The notes under the pieces: model-generated
The model's database searches: none
Seen by the model: only the letters and a program-made list of their open reading frames with translations
Told to the model about the DNA's origin: nothing
Translations under genes and position numbers: made by a program
Shown: positions 1-11,348 of the stretch, piece by piece
Numbering within the stretch: the stretch's first letter is position 1
How the letters are laid out: each line of letters begins with the position of its first letter
Assembly (NCBI GenBank): GCA_964058845.1
Contig: CAXKVR010000031.1
Coordinates: 124,001 to 188,000, forward strand
Length of the DNA stretch: 64,000 nt
Reading direction: 5' to 3'
Origin: Carex sylvatica
Lineage: Eukaryota > Streptophyta > Magnoliopsida > Poales > Cyperaceae

Positions 1-7
1 ACCGGAT

Positions 8-1430
8 GAAATTAAATCTGGACCATCGTCCTTTTCAATTGTGTTGAGTCAGGTACCTGAGAGGATAAATTTAAATTGCAATTTGTGGTATTACCAAGAA
101 ACATTTTTTCTCATTCTATTGTATGGAATTTTTTTCAGGAGTATAATTACAAGAGGAGGGTTCAAGTGCCTTTATTTTTTGTGCATTTACCATGCCTTCA
201 TTTTTAAAAAATTTAATAATTTAAAACTTAAAACTTAAAAGTCAAAATAAAATCGATAGATATGATCTACATCATTTTATCTATACACGTATAAAAAATT
301 ATGACATTTCAATTTTATTTTGATTGCCATCAAGAGCTTGTAAAAAACGCACTAATGTGGATGATTTCTAGATGTTGATTTTTTAACCTATTGATTCACA
401 TAAAAGAAAAATTGAAATGTGATAATTTTTTATAAGCTCATAGAGAAAATAACATAAATTACATCTAACGGTTTTATTTTGACTTTTAAGTTTTAAATTT
501 TGAGTTATTACATTTTTTAAAAATGAAAGCATAGTGGAGGCACAAAAAATAAAGGCATTTGAACCCTCCTCTAATTACAATCATCTTCAAAATTTATAAA
601 AAAAAAATCTCTGATATATCCACTTAAGGACAAAAATACTAAAAAAGATCCTGAACTTATTCACAAAATATAGAATTTTAAAATATATTGTTTGCTCAGA
701 GAGAACAAAAAATAATAAAATAAATATTCTTCACTATCAAATATTATAAATTAGTTGAAATGTAAAAAGAAAACAATCGAATTCCAAATATTATAGAAAA
801 TTCTCTAAATATATAATTAAAAAATATATAACATAAAATTAGTCCAAAAATTCCTGAAAATAAGTCAATTTCAAAAATCGTGCGAGCTCCTATGAATCTC
901 CAATTTGAAAAACTTTATACCAATTGCAGAGTCTTATTTCCTAAGTTCAAAATCATCAATTTAGAATTTTTTTTTTTTTTTTAGAAGCATGATAGGAGCT
1001 ATCAGCTATCAATTTAGAATATTAATGAAGAAAATATAATCCAAACAAACAATACTTTTCAGTCTGCTAAAATAATTCTGTAAATACTGGTAATTACCAG
1101 TTTATAAAAATAACAAAAAATTGCCTACGTATAAAAGTTTAATCATTGTCTTGCATCAATAGCAAATAAATCAAGTATAATTTTGGATTATGTGGGAGAT
1201 CGCAGGTTTTGAAATTCATCTTACAATTTTTTTTTTTTTTGAAAGAAAGATGAGATCAAGCCTCCAAATTCTATTTCCTTGTTATTACAACAAATGATTT
1301 CTCTCATTCAGTTTCAAACCCATGACCTCCCATATGGATATCATGAGCCTTTTTCCAATAGACCAAGGATCCGTATCCTCCCAGGTACCTGACTCAACAC
1401 AATTGAAATGGATGGCCCAGATTTAATTTC
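8..1430. repeat. Outer inverted-repeat pair (about 58 bp arms)
   Basis: Positions 8-66 and the reverse complement of 1374-1430 match closely around the shared core TTGTGTTGAGTCAGGTACCT. This gives terminal inverted repeats about 1.4 kb apart. No transposase reading frame lies between them, so this looks like a non-autonomous DNA element or the ends of a decayed one. No clear target duplication can be seen because the left arm starts almost at the window edge. Confidence 0.6.
138..588. mobile_element. Fold-back MITE nested in the outer inverted repeat
   Basis: The left arm (about 140-320) and the reverse complement of about 420-588 match over more than 100 bases. Shared stretches include GAGGAGGGTTCAA and the AT-rich run around AAACTTAAAAGTCAAAATAAAA. 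Transcribed, it would form a long hairpin. The arms are long relative to the roughly 100-base loop, which is typical of a fold-back MITE. It has no coding capacity. Confidence 0.7.
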
Positions 1431-1800
1431 AGTTGATGGCTGATCAGGATGGCAGTAGGAGGCAGAATTGCTTTGAGATGTGTGCCAAGTTAAAAATTCC
1501 ATTTTCGGACCGTCCGATTCAAAACCTGAGGGGATACAAATTCCTAGACCAAAGACTTTCTTTCATCTTACAATTCTTGTTAACATTTAAAATTAAAACT
1601 TGAAACTCATGTAAAAAAAAGAAATCAGCATAACTGGAGTGCATCATGCACATATGATAGTCTTTCTAATAGTCATTGGTTTAAATTTGTCATCGTTTAT
1701 CAATCTAAACACGCTTTTACATGTTGCCAGGACCATTCAGGGACAACCTCACATGAGATAATAACTACCATACCTAAAAAAAGAAGCAACACTTTAATAT
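600..1800. other. AT-rich intergenic DNA
   Basis: No gene-like reading frame, splice-bounded exon or RNA gene is visible here. Apart from the right arm of the outer inverted repeat (1374-1430), there are only poly-A/T tracts such as those near 968-982 and 1229-1241. Confidence 0.6.
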
Positions 1801-1832
1801 AGAATTTGATCCAGATTGATATCCATTCTGCT

Positions 1833-1840
1833 TATAAATA
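1833..1840 (+). promoter_or_regulatory. TATA box of the small gene at 1902
   Basis: TATAAATA lies about 62-69 bases upstream of the ATG at 1902. A start of transcription about 30 bases further on would leave a 5' leader of roughly 35-40 bases. This favours the ATG at 1902 over the in-frame ATG at 1806, which lies upstream of the box. Confidence 0.5.
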
Positions 1841-1901
1841 CCCACATGGAGGTGAAACAGTGACACCCATCTTCAAAATTAAAGGAGAACAAAATAGAGA
1901 G

Positions 1902-2207
1902 ATGGAGACTGTGCCAGCACAGATCGGGACCTGTGGCACGATACAGTTCCTTATCAGCCGAGAGATTGATTTCTTCACTAATTTTGAATCATCCAACAAA
2001 GCATTGAACAATGGTGGAAATGGCATTGCTTCTACAAGCAGAGAACACTCTAGTGAAGATCTAAATAGGCATAAAATGGTTAATAGAAAGTCCTTAACTA
2101 ACAAAGGGAACAGTACTGGTGCGAGGATCCTTCCAAGAATTTGCTCCTCGGTGGATGTAATAGCTACAAGTGCAAGAGTTCAAGTAAGAAGGCCAATCCA
2201 AAACTAG
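1902..2207 (+). CDS. Small unrecognised plant protein, about 101 aa
   Basis: The frame opens at METVPAQIGTCGTIQF and runs 101 codons to TAG at 2205-2207 without an intron. The N-terminal third (to about residue 28, ending ISREIDFFTNFE) looks structured. The rest is Ser/Asn/Arg-rich and probably disordered, ending in a basic tail (RVQVRRPIQN). I see no signal peptide or membrane segment. The N-terminal block recalls small plant proteins of unknown function that pair a Gly-Thr motif with an acidic 'REIDYF'-like motif, but I cannot place it in a named family. The longer frame from 1806 adds 32 residues, but its ATG is upstream of the TATA box, so I prefer 1902. The antisense frame here is probably a shadow. 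Confidence 0.5.
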   Translation: METVPAQIGTCGTIQFLISREIDFFTNFESSNKALNNGGNGIASTSREHSSEDLNRHKMVNRKSLTNKGNSTGARILPRICSSVDVIATSARVQVRRPIQN

Positions 2208-2765
2208 TTTTAAGTGGTTTCATTTATAACTTTTAATGTGGTTTTGTTGAAACAAGGTCATGTAATTTAATAATCTTCTTGTTACTGTCTCCCATGATAT
2301 TATCTGTTAGAATTTAATGAGAATGATTTGCAGATCTGTATAGTTTGCATACAATAGATTACATGTTCAGTTCTTAAATCCTATTGCAAATAGGATAATG
2401 CATTTCTGTGAAAACAGTTGAGATCCCACTAACATTCTGCTTTTCTATTTGGCTTTCAAGTTCCTTTTTTTTTTCTCAATTAATGAAAATAATTAGTAGG
2501 TACATTTACACCCGACTGTTTAGAAACTGTTCCTTTCAAGGATAAAATAACATAATAGCTACATTTACGCTAACTCTTTAGTGTTGTGGTACTTGCAAGA
2601 TTTAAATGACGTTCCATTTGAAACTGTAAAAATGAAAGAATAGTACCCAGGAAGACCCCAAGAAAAGACTTGTACAAGTTTTAGCACAGCAAGATACTGC
2701 TGACTCTTGTAACACACCACTGCTATGTAAGAACAACAAAAGTGTTAATGAGCTATGTACAGTAT

Positions 2766-3127
2766 CATGATATATGGTATAAGAGTACACAATCATTCTT
2801 CTCCTCATATATGTTACAAGAGTTGTACCTATTTACAACTTTCACTGAAACATTATATATACAGTGTCTTCGTCAGGACCCTTTCAATCCCAAATAGCAA
2901 CGTTCATTTCATTCATAATAAAAAGAAAATGAAAATGTTTTCGTTTCATGATATATGGTATAAGAGTACACAATCATTCTTCTCCTCATATATGTTACAA
3001 GAATTGTACCTATTTACAACTTTCACTGAAACATTATATATACAGTGTCTTCGTCAGGACCTTTTCAATCCAAGATAGCAACGCTCATTTCATTCATAAT
3101 AAAAAGAAAATGAAAATGCTTTCATTT
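2766..3127. repeat. Two-copy tandem duplication, 181-bp period
   Basis: Copy 1 starts at 2766 and copy 2 at 2947, both with CATGATATATGGTATAAGAG. They are nearly identical through TTCATTCATAATAAAAAGAA, which implies a recent origin. The duplication lies 170-530 bases downstream of the stop codon of the minus-strand kinase gene, probably in its 3' UTR or just beyond. Confidence 0.85.
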
Positions 3128-3296
3128 TTCTTATTTTCTTTTTACCTTTCTTTTTTCCGTTCTTATGTTACATTACGAAAGCACAGTGCTGTATTTCAAT
3201 ATCTCTGCTGGACAATGTCCTTGTCAAACAAAACTTCTGTTTGCCAGCAGGTAGCAGTAGCAATGTCCAATTGCAATAAAAAGAAAGATTCTAATA

Positions 3297-6200
3297 CTAA
3301 CATCGTTCCATTGTTTCTCTATCTTTCTCCATATCACCATGATTAGAGGAAGAAGATGCTTCATCTTCAGCCTTGTCACCACCTTTATAGGCATTCCCAT
3401 CTGTTCTCGATTCATGATATGAAGAATCATGTTCCACTTGCTCAGTAGTTTCACTCAACTGTCCGCCATTAGACATTGCAAGGTACTCGAGGGCCGTGAC
3501 CACATCGCTTATCACAGGACGCGTGCTAGCTTCCTCTTGTAGGCACATAGCTGCAATAGCAAGTGCCTGATATAGGCCCTTAGTTGGATATTCACCATCT
3601 AATGCAGGATCTGCCATCTCAACAAATCTCTTTTTATCCCTGAAACGTGGTTCAGCCTAGGGCAAAAAGAGTTTTGGGTCAATTTATACATGCTTTCTTA
3701 ATCAAGCTGCAGCAGACTTATCAAGATTAATAGTACAATTAAGTGAAATTTTGACAATATTTCAAATTTGCTAATAGATGACCTTCTATTATTCTAGCTA
3801 GCTAATTTCAGAAGTTCCCAATTCTAAAGAATTTAATCATATATTAATTCAGGTGCTTCCTCTAAAGGATATCTAGGAGAGTACAGCCAAAATATACAAC
3901 CAGAAATTACGAAGTTCTATTGTTATATTGGTTTTGTAACATACCCATTGAACTAGGTTTTGCTCACTCTCTGGCTTGGTCATGTCAATTGCTCGTCTCC
4001 CTGTAATTATCTCCAGAAAAACAACCCCATAGCTGTAAACGTCAGACATTGTGGTGAGCTTTCCAGTCAATGCATACTCTGGTGCACAGTATCCATATGT
4101 ACCCATCACACGAGTTGAAACATGGCTCTTATCCCCAACTGGCCCCACCTATACAAGTTATGTACAAATAACAAAAGAATCTATCATATTCATAGCTTGA
4201 AAATATCCCAAGATCAAATTGCATGATGGCTAAGCTCATTTTCTTCTCATTCAATTAAAAATGACTACTACAAATTAGGCAAATTACATCACTAAACTGC
4301 AAATGACAGCCAATAGTTCATACATTATGTATTTGGCAACAATAGAATAGAGAAAAGGGAATAGAGAGTTTTGCCATTTTCTTCCAACTCTGTTTGACAA
4401 AGTAAAATAGACTCAACTTCAAAATCAGAGAAGTATCTCCAATTCCATATTATAAGCTATGGAGTACATCCAATTCATCCCCCCACCCCACAAAAATGGA
4501 AATATGGAAAAAGATATTTCAACCATTGGAACAAATAGGAGCCCATGTGCATAATGGGATGGTTTGACTACAAAAGTTTCTGCACTATTCCACCCTTTTC
4601 TATTCCATCATCGTTCCAGTTTATTCCATTCTATAAGAACGTGTTCAGCAACTATTCCAGCTTTTCCCACCCAATTTCATCATATTCCAACATGTTTAAA
4701 AGCACCATATTGAAAGCAGGAGATAAACATTTCATCGTCCAATGTTAAAACAAATTTAAGTTTAAGAAAACAACAACAAAAAGTATCCCTAGCACATATG
4801 TTTTATTGTCAGTTTTACTCAAATGTGATATGAAATGCACAAATGAAAATCGACATAAGTTCTGGCTTGGTTTTAGAGGGGCGGATGCTCATTCGACAGA
4901 AAAAAATAAAAGCAAAACCAGACCTTTTTCTTTTCTTTTGACAAATCCAAATTAGGAGTGCTGGAGGTCGGTTACAAGTACATTAATAAGAAAAAGACAG
5001 ATATTATATACAGATGCAAGGTCAACTTTGCAAAAAGAGAAAAAAAAAAATTGTACCTTGGCAAGACCAAAATCTGATAATTTGGGGTTGAAGACTTCAT
5101 CAAGGAGAATGTTAGAAGCCTTGAAATCCCTATAAATAACCGGAGGGTTAGCAGTCTCATGCAGATACTCAAGCCCCTTTGCTGCACCTAATGCTATCTT
5201 CATTCTTGTGTTCCAATCTAGAGCTGTCTTCTCTGGTGGCAAATCTGTAAAATAAAAAGGTGCAACAAAATTATTTCGACAAATTCTTTGTACATTATGT
5301 GTTAAAATGCACCTGCATTCTTATCTTGGTTCAGTTCGCATCATAACCTCTATTGTGATGGAAGTTACTTATCTTTTAAACAATATTAGAAATCCAAGTC
5401 TCCATCCAATAAATTATATTACAATAAAATATTGAACAAAGTATAAAAAATGAGATGTATACTTTAAACAAAGGGGGAATTGCATATATACAACTCCAAA
5501 ACTATGAAACTACGTATTTCCCTCTCTAAATTCTATAATTACGTATTTACCATTCTAAATTCAAAGAACTACATATTTATCCAATTAATCAAAAACTGAG
5601 ATTAACTGTGTTTAATATGTTTCCCCCTAAGTGCAGAAGCAAGGGCACTTTTGGAAGCCATTCAAGCTGTGATACAAAGGGGATTGGGGAGGCATTTTTT
5701 ACACTGACAATTTAATCATGGCAAGTTATTGTTCAGTGTTTGGTCCACTGGTAACCGCTGATTGGAGAGCTTATGAAGAAAATTTTCAAATATGGAGGCT
5801 GCTCAAGGAGAATACATCTTATTCTTGCATGCATGTTCTTAGAGGAGTGTATCAGATGAACAGAGAATCTAAAAGCTTTACTGGTATTTACTGGTATTGG
5901 TTAGTTGGTAAGGGAAATAGAGGAGATAACAACAAATTATGGGCTTTTAATTGTATTATTTTGATTTTTTTAATGGAAGGTATGACCTACGGACTTTGAA
6001 AAAAAGTTTTTATTAATATATTCTTTGATTCAAGCAGTTGCGCAAGTTATTGAAAGCCTTAATCAGATTCCATGTACATGAGAACGAGTCTAAGGAGAGG
6101 GTGCTAAGCTAATCCTTAATTAATTGTAGTTTTTAGAATATTATGCGGGAGAACGTAATTTAGAATAATATGGATAAACATGTTATCTCTAGAAAATACA

Positions 6201-8216
6201 TTGCAAGAAAATTGAATAAGCATTTTTACCAAGAAGATGATCCTCCAAGGAACCAAAAGGCATGTACTCGTACACCAAAATTCTCTGATGACTGTCGGCG
6301 CAATATCCAATCAAATTGACAAGGTTATCATGGTGTAGGAGGCTAAGCATCAATACCTCAACCAAGAACTCTCGATTCCCTTGCATCCCACTTCTGTCTA
6401 GTTGCTTCACTGCTATGGTCTGTATAATTACAAGCAGAAAATGCATTTTTTTTTTGTTCATTTGAATTCAATTTTCTCAGGAAGAAAGAAGATTGGAGCT
6501 TAGATAAGAATAGTAATGTTTCTGTATTCTTCTCTTTCTGTGATTATTTGTGGTATGACTTGTATTAGTGATACCAAGTCTTAAGTCTCAATCTTCAAAT
6601 ATCCAAGCCTTTTTACAAAATAGGAAAGAAATATAAAATTTTACCCTTCAAAATCTTCAAAGCATGGCTCTTTATAGCCCAACAAATCTAATTATTCTTT
6701 TTCAAATTATTGAAAATGTCGTATAAAGAACCCAAAAATCATGCTAAAAAAAATTATTGGCCATCTGGCTTGTATGCATACGTAGTTGACCTTAGGAAGT
6801 CAGCATTGTTAAGGGGAGTGCTTTGCTCTTTTGTATGATTTTACTTATTATAGGACCTTTTTTATTGCGAAACAAATGATCAAACATTTCTCTTCAAAAA
6901 GAGAACTACCTCTTCAGCCCCTCCATTTCCTCATTTACAAAAAAAGTTATTTATCTACATCATTTCTCTTTGATAACTGGTCCCTGGGAAGATAAACAGT
7001 GAGAAAGTACTAGTCTTTGTCATTTTTGACAAAACTGATATTTTAATACTATTTCTTGTGATTTTAGAAGAGTAAACTAGAATGATAGTTTATGTTGTTG
7101 TCTTAAATAGGGTTACATTGGCTGTTGTTTGTGCATTTTTCTATAGAAAATAACAAATTTTTCTTAAATCAAAAGGTGAAGAAAACAAAGAAAAGAGAAG
7201 AATATGCAATTAATTACTTGATTTTTGCCTTCCAGTTCCATATGGCCCTTATAAACCCTTCCAAATCCACCTTCACCAACAAGAGATTCTGAACTGAAGC
7301 CATTTGTTGCTTCAGAGATCTCCTTAAATGTGAAAACCCTAGCATTACATTTCCCATCCCCAATTCTTAGTATCTCTTCCGCCACATCCCTATGGTTGAA
7401 ATTTTCTGAATTTTAAAGTAGAAGTGTTCCACAATACAAAATGATTAGTAATGTTAAAAACTAATCTTAAAAAGGAATTTATTTCTTCTAATGACAAGTC
7501 ATATAGTCAATGAACAGAATTGTAGCAGATATGAAAACATCATGAAGTACTTCCTCTCTTAGGTAAATCTAGTTCAAAGAATATATATCAAAAGCAATAT
7601 CAACTTTTGTAATCAACTTAATTTATGTCCTTGGAAGAAAATATGCAAACCCTGAATGAACATTTTTTTCAATAAAGAAAGGTCATAACAGAAATAAAAT
7701 AGAACTATATATTGATCAATTCTCTTTTAAAATATCTAGACCGAGTTATTATGCTCAAATTGAAAACAGAAACCCATTATAAAGGATTCATATTTTGTGA
7801 AATCACTGAATTATAACACACCAAGAAATAAATTTAGGCAAATGACCTATAAAGATGTGTTTGACAATAAAAAAAAATCATAGAGAAAATGTCTTTCTGT
7901 GATTCTTAATTAGGTAGCTTTCAACTAGGAATACAACTTTACCTCAGCCAAAGAATGATTGTTTTCATAAAGGTCCATTCCCGCTGATGCGGAAAGACAA
8001 AAATGAACAAAGCTATTTCACAAAAATGAAATATCATCCAATTTCTCTTTCAGAATGGAATTTATTTAAAAAAGAAAAAAAATACACAGAAAAGAAGATA
8101 GACAAAGTACTTGATTGCACCGTAAGATCGTTGACAAGATGCAAGAGAGGACTATTTCCATGTAGACGCAACCTTGGCGACTCCCTCTGTTTTGATTTAA
8201 CACAACAAAGTCCCAT
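3297..8216 (-). CDS. PBS1-like receptor-like cytoplasmic kinase (RLCK-VII), complete
   Basis: Seven exons read leftward: 8216-8121, 7983-7943, 7389-7218, 6419-6230, 5244-5057, 4148-3945, 3656-3297, about 416 aa. It opens [10 protein letters not shown], a myristoylation plus palmitoylation signature that predicts plasma-membrane attachment. All kinase motifs are present: [17 protein letters not shown] (ATP lysine), [13 protein letters not shown] (YRD in place of HRD, usual in this group), [17 protein letters not shown], and the C-lobe [21 protein letters not shown]1-like kinases act below immune and developmental receptors. The C-terminal tail is acidic and Ser-rich. Exons 3-7 join in phase and are secure. 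Exons 1-2 are less sure: a second phase-consistent solution (exon 1 to 8111, exon 2 to about 7938) reads [16 protein letters not shown] instead of [14 protein letters not shown], using weaker donors. A TATATAAG on the minus strand sits only about 12 bases before the ATG, so the true transcript start needs RNA data. Confidence 0.92.
5621..5875 (+). pseudogene. LINE RNase H fragment inside a kinase intron
   Basis: In the intron between kinase exons 4 and 5, on the opposite strand, the translation reads [20 protein letters not shown]. After a frameshift near 5693 it continues [17 protein letters not shown] and [13 protein letters not shown]. This is the middle of the RNase H domain carried by plant L1-type LINEs, with the catalytic Glu (AEA) and the next Asp (TDN) recognisable. 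It is a decayed scrap with no intact frame and no poly(A) found. Confidence 0.65.
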
Positions 8217-8279
8217 ATCCTTTCCCCTTATATAAATTATTTTGGATCTAAGCCCCACTAATTCCTCCTTCCACAAAAA

Positions 8280-9795
8280 CCATGAAATCAGAAAGGCTCA
8301 AAACTGAAAATCTTCTTTTCCCTAAAGAAAAGAAGATTCCATCCCAGAACCAATCCACAATTCAAGATAATTCTTGTTAATTATTCTGGTTTTGTTTTTC
8401 TTTTTTAAAATTTTATGTTTTTGTTTTCCTTTTGTTTTCTTTTTTGACAAGTCACCAGTGGACAGAAACAAATTTCGCTGTTTCATTATCTCATTTGTTA
8501 AGCACGGATCTATTTTTAGACAAGTCATCAGTGGTAGTTCTATTTTTTTATTTTCTCTTACTTCTTAATATTCTCACTTTATTTTCAGAAATTTCATATA
8601 CTTTGGCAAAAGTTGATATTTTGTGGATAACCTGTGCAGTAAGGAAGACATATCACATGATCAAAAATAGAAACAAACTGGAAAAGAAGCAACAAAAAAT
8701 GTTTTGATTCACTGATTCATTGAATTATCCCTACTTTCTCTTCACCTAGTTTCTGTTAGAAGCAACAAAAAACTAAGGTAGTTACTTTGATATCTTTTAT
8801 AAAGGTAAATGCAATTAGAATTGAATTGTTTGTTTTTTAATCACGCACAAATATATTTTATTAAGAAGTTTAAAAAGAAAAAAAAAACAGAAGTATATTA
8901 TACTTGTGCAAATTTAAAAGTAAAAAATGATTCAATTTGCAAAATTCCAATAATACTGATTAAATTCTCATAATCTTCTCCTTGTGTCCTTGTTAAAAAA
9001 AAAGAGAAGAGGCAGAACCCATCTTTTTACAACAATTTAAAGTTGAAACTGAAAGTAGATGGAGCAAGTAATCTGGACACGACATAGTTCATGCTTTTGT
9101 AGGGCAAACAATTGATTTTATTAAAAATATCATGTAGTATAAAGTAGTAACCCATGATAATGTTGGTTTGTATCAAGAATCTAATAAAACCACCACAATT
9201 GTCACTAAGAAATTTCATCAAACAGGTTCCGTGCAGCCTGGAATAAAATAACGTGAATAAAAAGGAAAGGTATCACACACCTTTTTATTAAACTAGGAAA
9301 AATAAAGCCCGGTGAAACATAAAAGCATTACACCTAATAATCTCTATAAACAGACAAGGCTCCAGTTCTCCACCTGTCCACCATCCATGGCCAAGTAGCT
9401 GTACCTGTACCGCCACAATCCGCCTAGAATGTGCGCTCCTTGGGAAGTCTTGGAATGAACGTGCGCTCACAGCCTCGGACCGGACAGGCGGAGAGCAAGA
9501 GCAAACGGGCTGAGGTAATGGGCCTTTTTAGGATGGGCCTTGATGTGCGGCTATCTACTAAAGTGCTAAAATTGTGGCAGAAATAGGAACTTCATCAGAT
9601 TGCTAAATATATTGTGCACCAAAAGTGACTTACAAAATAGGAAAAATAATGCTCAATTTGGACCAACATGGAAGTTCAATCTTCAAACTGAAATATTTCT
9701 GATATAGTATAGTGACCATAAGTGAAATTTAACCTTTGTTTTCTAACCTCACCAGCTTGGTAAAAAGCAGGATGCCCTACTAAACCTAGGCAAAA
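8280..9795. other. Intergenic DNA upstream of the kinase
   Basis: No convincing exon is visible. A short motif, GACAAGTCA(C/T)CAGTGG, occurs twice (about 8447 and 8519). A less AT-rich patch at 9300-9540 has only short frames. I assign no function to it. Confidence 0.4.
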
Positions 9796-11110
9796 ATTGA
9801 AACATATGCCGGTTTCACATGAGCAAAAATCCCTAAAATTTTGTCAACTGGTAGATGATCAAACTGGATTGTGGAAAGGGGAAATGCTACTAGAGCTATT
9901 TGGACATGAGGCATGTATGAATATACTCTCCAGTGTACAAACTCCATGTTTGCAACAGGGACCTGACAAACTGCTCTTCAAACCATCTCATAACGGGCAG
10001 TTCTCTGTCAAAGCAGCATACGAATTACGAAACCTTAACTGAACCTATATCCCATGCTAGTGTCCAAGACAAAAGGATGTGGAATGAAGTTTGGAAAAAA
10101 GGGAGAATAGTTCCTCGTGTGAGGTTATTTTTATGGAAGTTATTGAAAGAGGCACTCCCACTTGGAAGTATCCTTACCTCAAGGCTGAGACAGGGTGACT
10201 CGTCCTGTCAGATGTGCGGCCACCATGCAGAATCAGTTGGTTATTTATTGTTCCTATGTCCTTTCTCAAGAAGTTGCTGGTTGAGTAGTCCTTGGCCTCT
10301 AAGAACTGAAAATTTAACAATACCTTTGAGCCAATGGTTGCTAGAAATGGGGAAGGAGCTGACGGAGTGACGGGGGGATCAGTGGAATCTGTTTGCAAAC
10401 GTGACATGGGCAATTTGGAGATGTCGTAACGACGTCACCTATGGAGGGAAGCAGATCACAGTTAATGATTTCACCAGGTACCTAAATCAAATCATGTGCG
10501 AAACGAAGCTGGCAGCAACTGTAAAAGGCAAACTAGACGAAATCCAGCATGTTATCCCAGTATCAGGTATGCATTGCTTTTCAGATGGATCGTGGACGCA
10601 GAACTAGCAAGCCGGCATAGGTGTGGTGTTCATGGAGGAAGGCTCAATGCTAGCATATGAGTGCAAGTATATCACTGCGTACTCTCCACTGCATGCAGAG
10701 GCTATATCACTGCTTCATGCTATTCAATGGGCCATGCAAAAAAATTATCCTCAATGTGTTTTCTTCTCTGACTGTAGCTACTTAGTAGCCCTTGTTACTC
10801 CGCCAGAGGCAGACTGGACAGCAGCCAAAGAGATTATGGAGATTGGATGATTTTGCGAGATAAGAATATGCAACCTCTTATGTGCATTTATAGAACGCAG
10901 CTAGCCACAACGAGTTGGCTCATGATTTAGCAAACAAGGCACGTAGGGAGCAGCTAGATTGTATAGGTTACACTTTTCCTATGTTATCTGGTTGATTAAA
11001 TCTGAGAGGGAGTAAATTTAATTTTGAAAGAATCAGATGGAATGTAATGTAGTTGGTGGCCTACGGGCTTGTAACATGCACAAAAAAAACAACAAAAAAA
11101 AAAAAAAATT
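9796..11110 (+). mobile_element. 5'-truncated LINE: RT zinc-binding region, RNase H, poly(A)
   Basis: The fragment covers the 3' part of an L1-type LINE ORF2. 9797-10370 gives HNGQFSVKAAYELRNLN then VRLFLWKLLKEALPLGS and CQMCGHHAESVGYLLFLCPF, the reverse-transcriptase zinc-binding domain (zf-RVT). 10560-10995 gives the RNase H domain with all four acidic positions readable: SDGSW, HAEAISLLHAI, FFSDCSYLV and ELAHDLANKA. The frame is broken by stops and shifts (around 10040, 10370, 10604 and 10850), so it is dead. It ends in a 3' UTR and an A-rich tail at about 11080-11108. The 5' truncation fits target-primed reverse transcription that stopped early. Confidence 0.88.
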
Positions 11111-11269
11111 TGAAACAGCCCAGTCAACATGGACCGGTTGTTGGAGAATTGGACATCAACTAGACCCGGTCTTTCAAATATCTTAGACCAATAACTACCA
11201 CTCATGAGTCATGACTAACCCAGTACCCACTCTTATTCTTCCACCGTGTACATATACCAGGTGTAGGTG

Positions 11270-11278
11270 TATTTAAAT
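11270..11278 (+). promoter_or_regulatory. Possible TATA box of the TOM1-like gene
   Basis: TATTTAAAT lies about 71-79 bases upstream of the ATG at 11349. Transcription starting near 11300 would put the first in-transcript ATG at 11349 and exclude the ATG at 11295. Confidence 0.4.
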
Positions 11279-11348
11279 TTAGCCGTTTGGTTGGTTGAAG
11301 TCTGATTATTATTATTTTTTGTTCAGTTCTTCACACCAGAGAGAGGGT

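Noticed and set aside
2755..3346. Two plus-strand frames reading HNHSSPHICYKSCTYLQLSL twice
   Set aside because: They are made by the 181-bp tandem duplication and run antisense to the kinase 3' region. The repeated peptide reflects DNA duplication, not a repeat protein.
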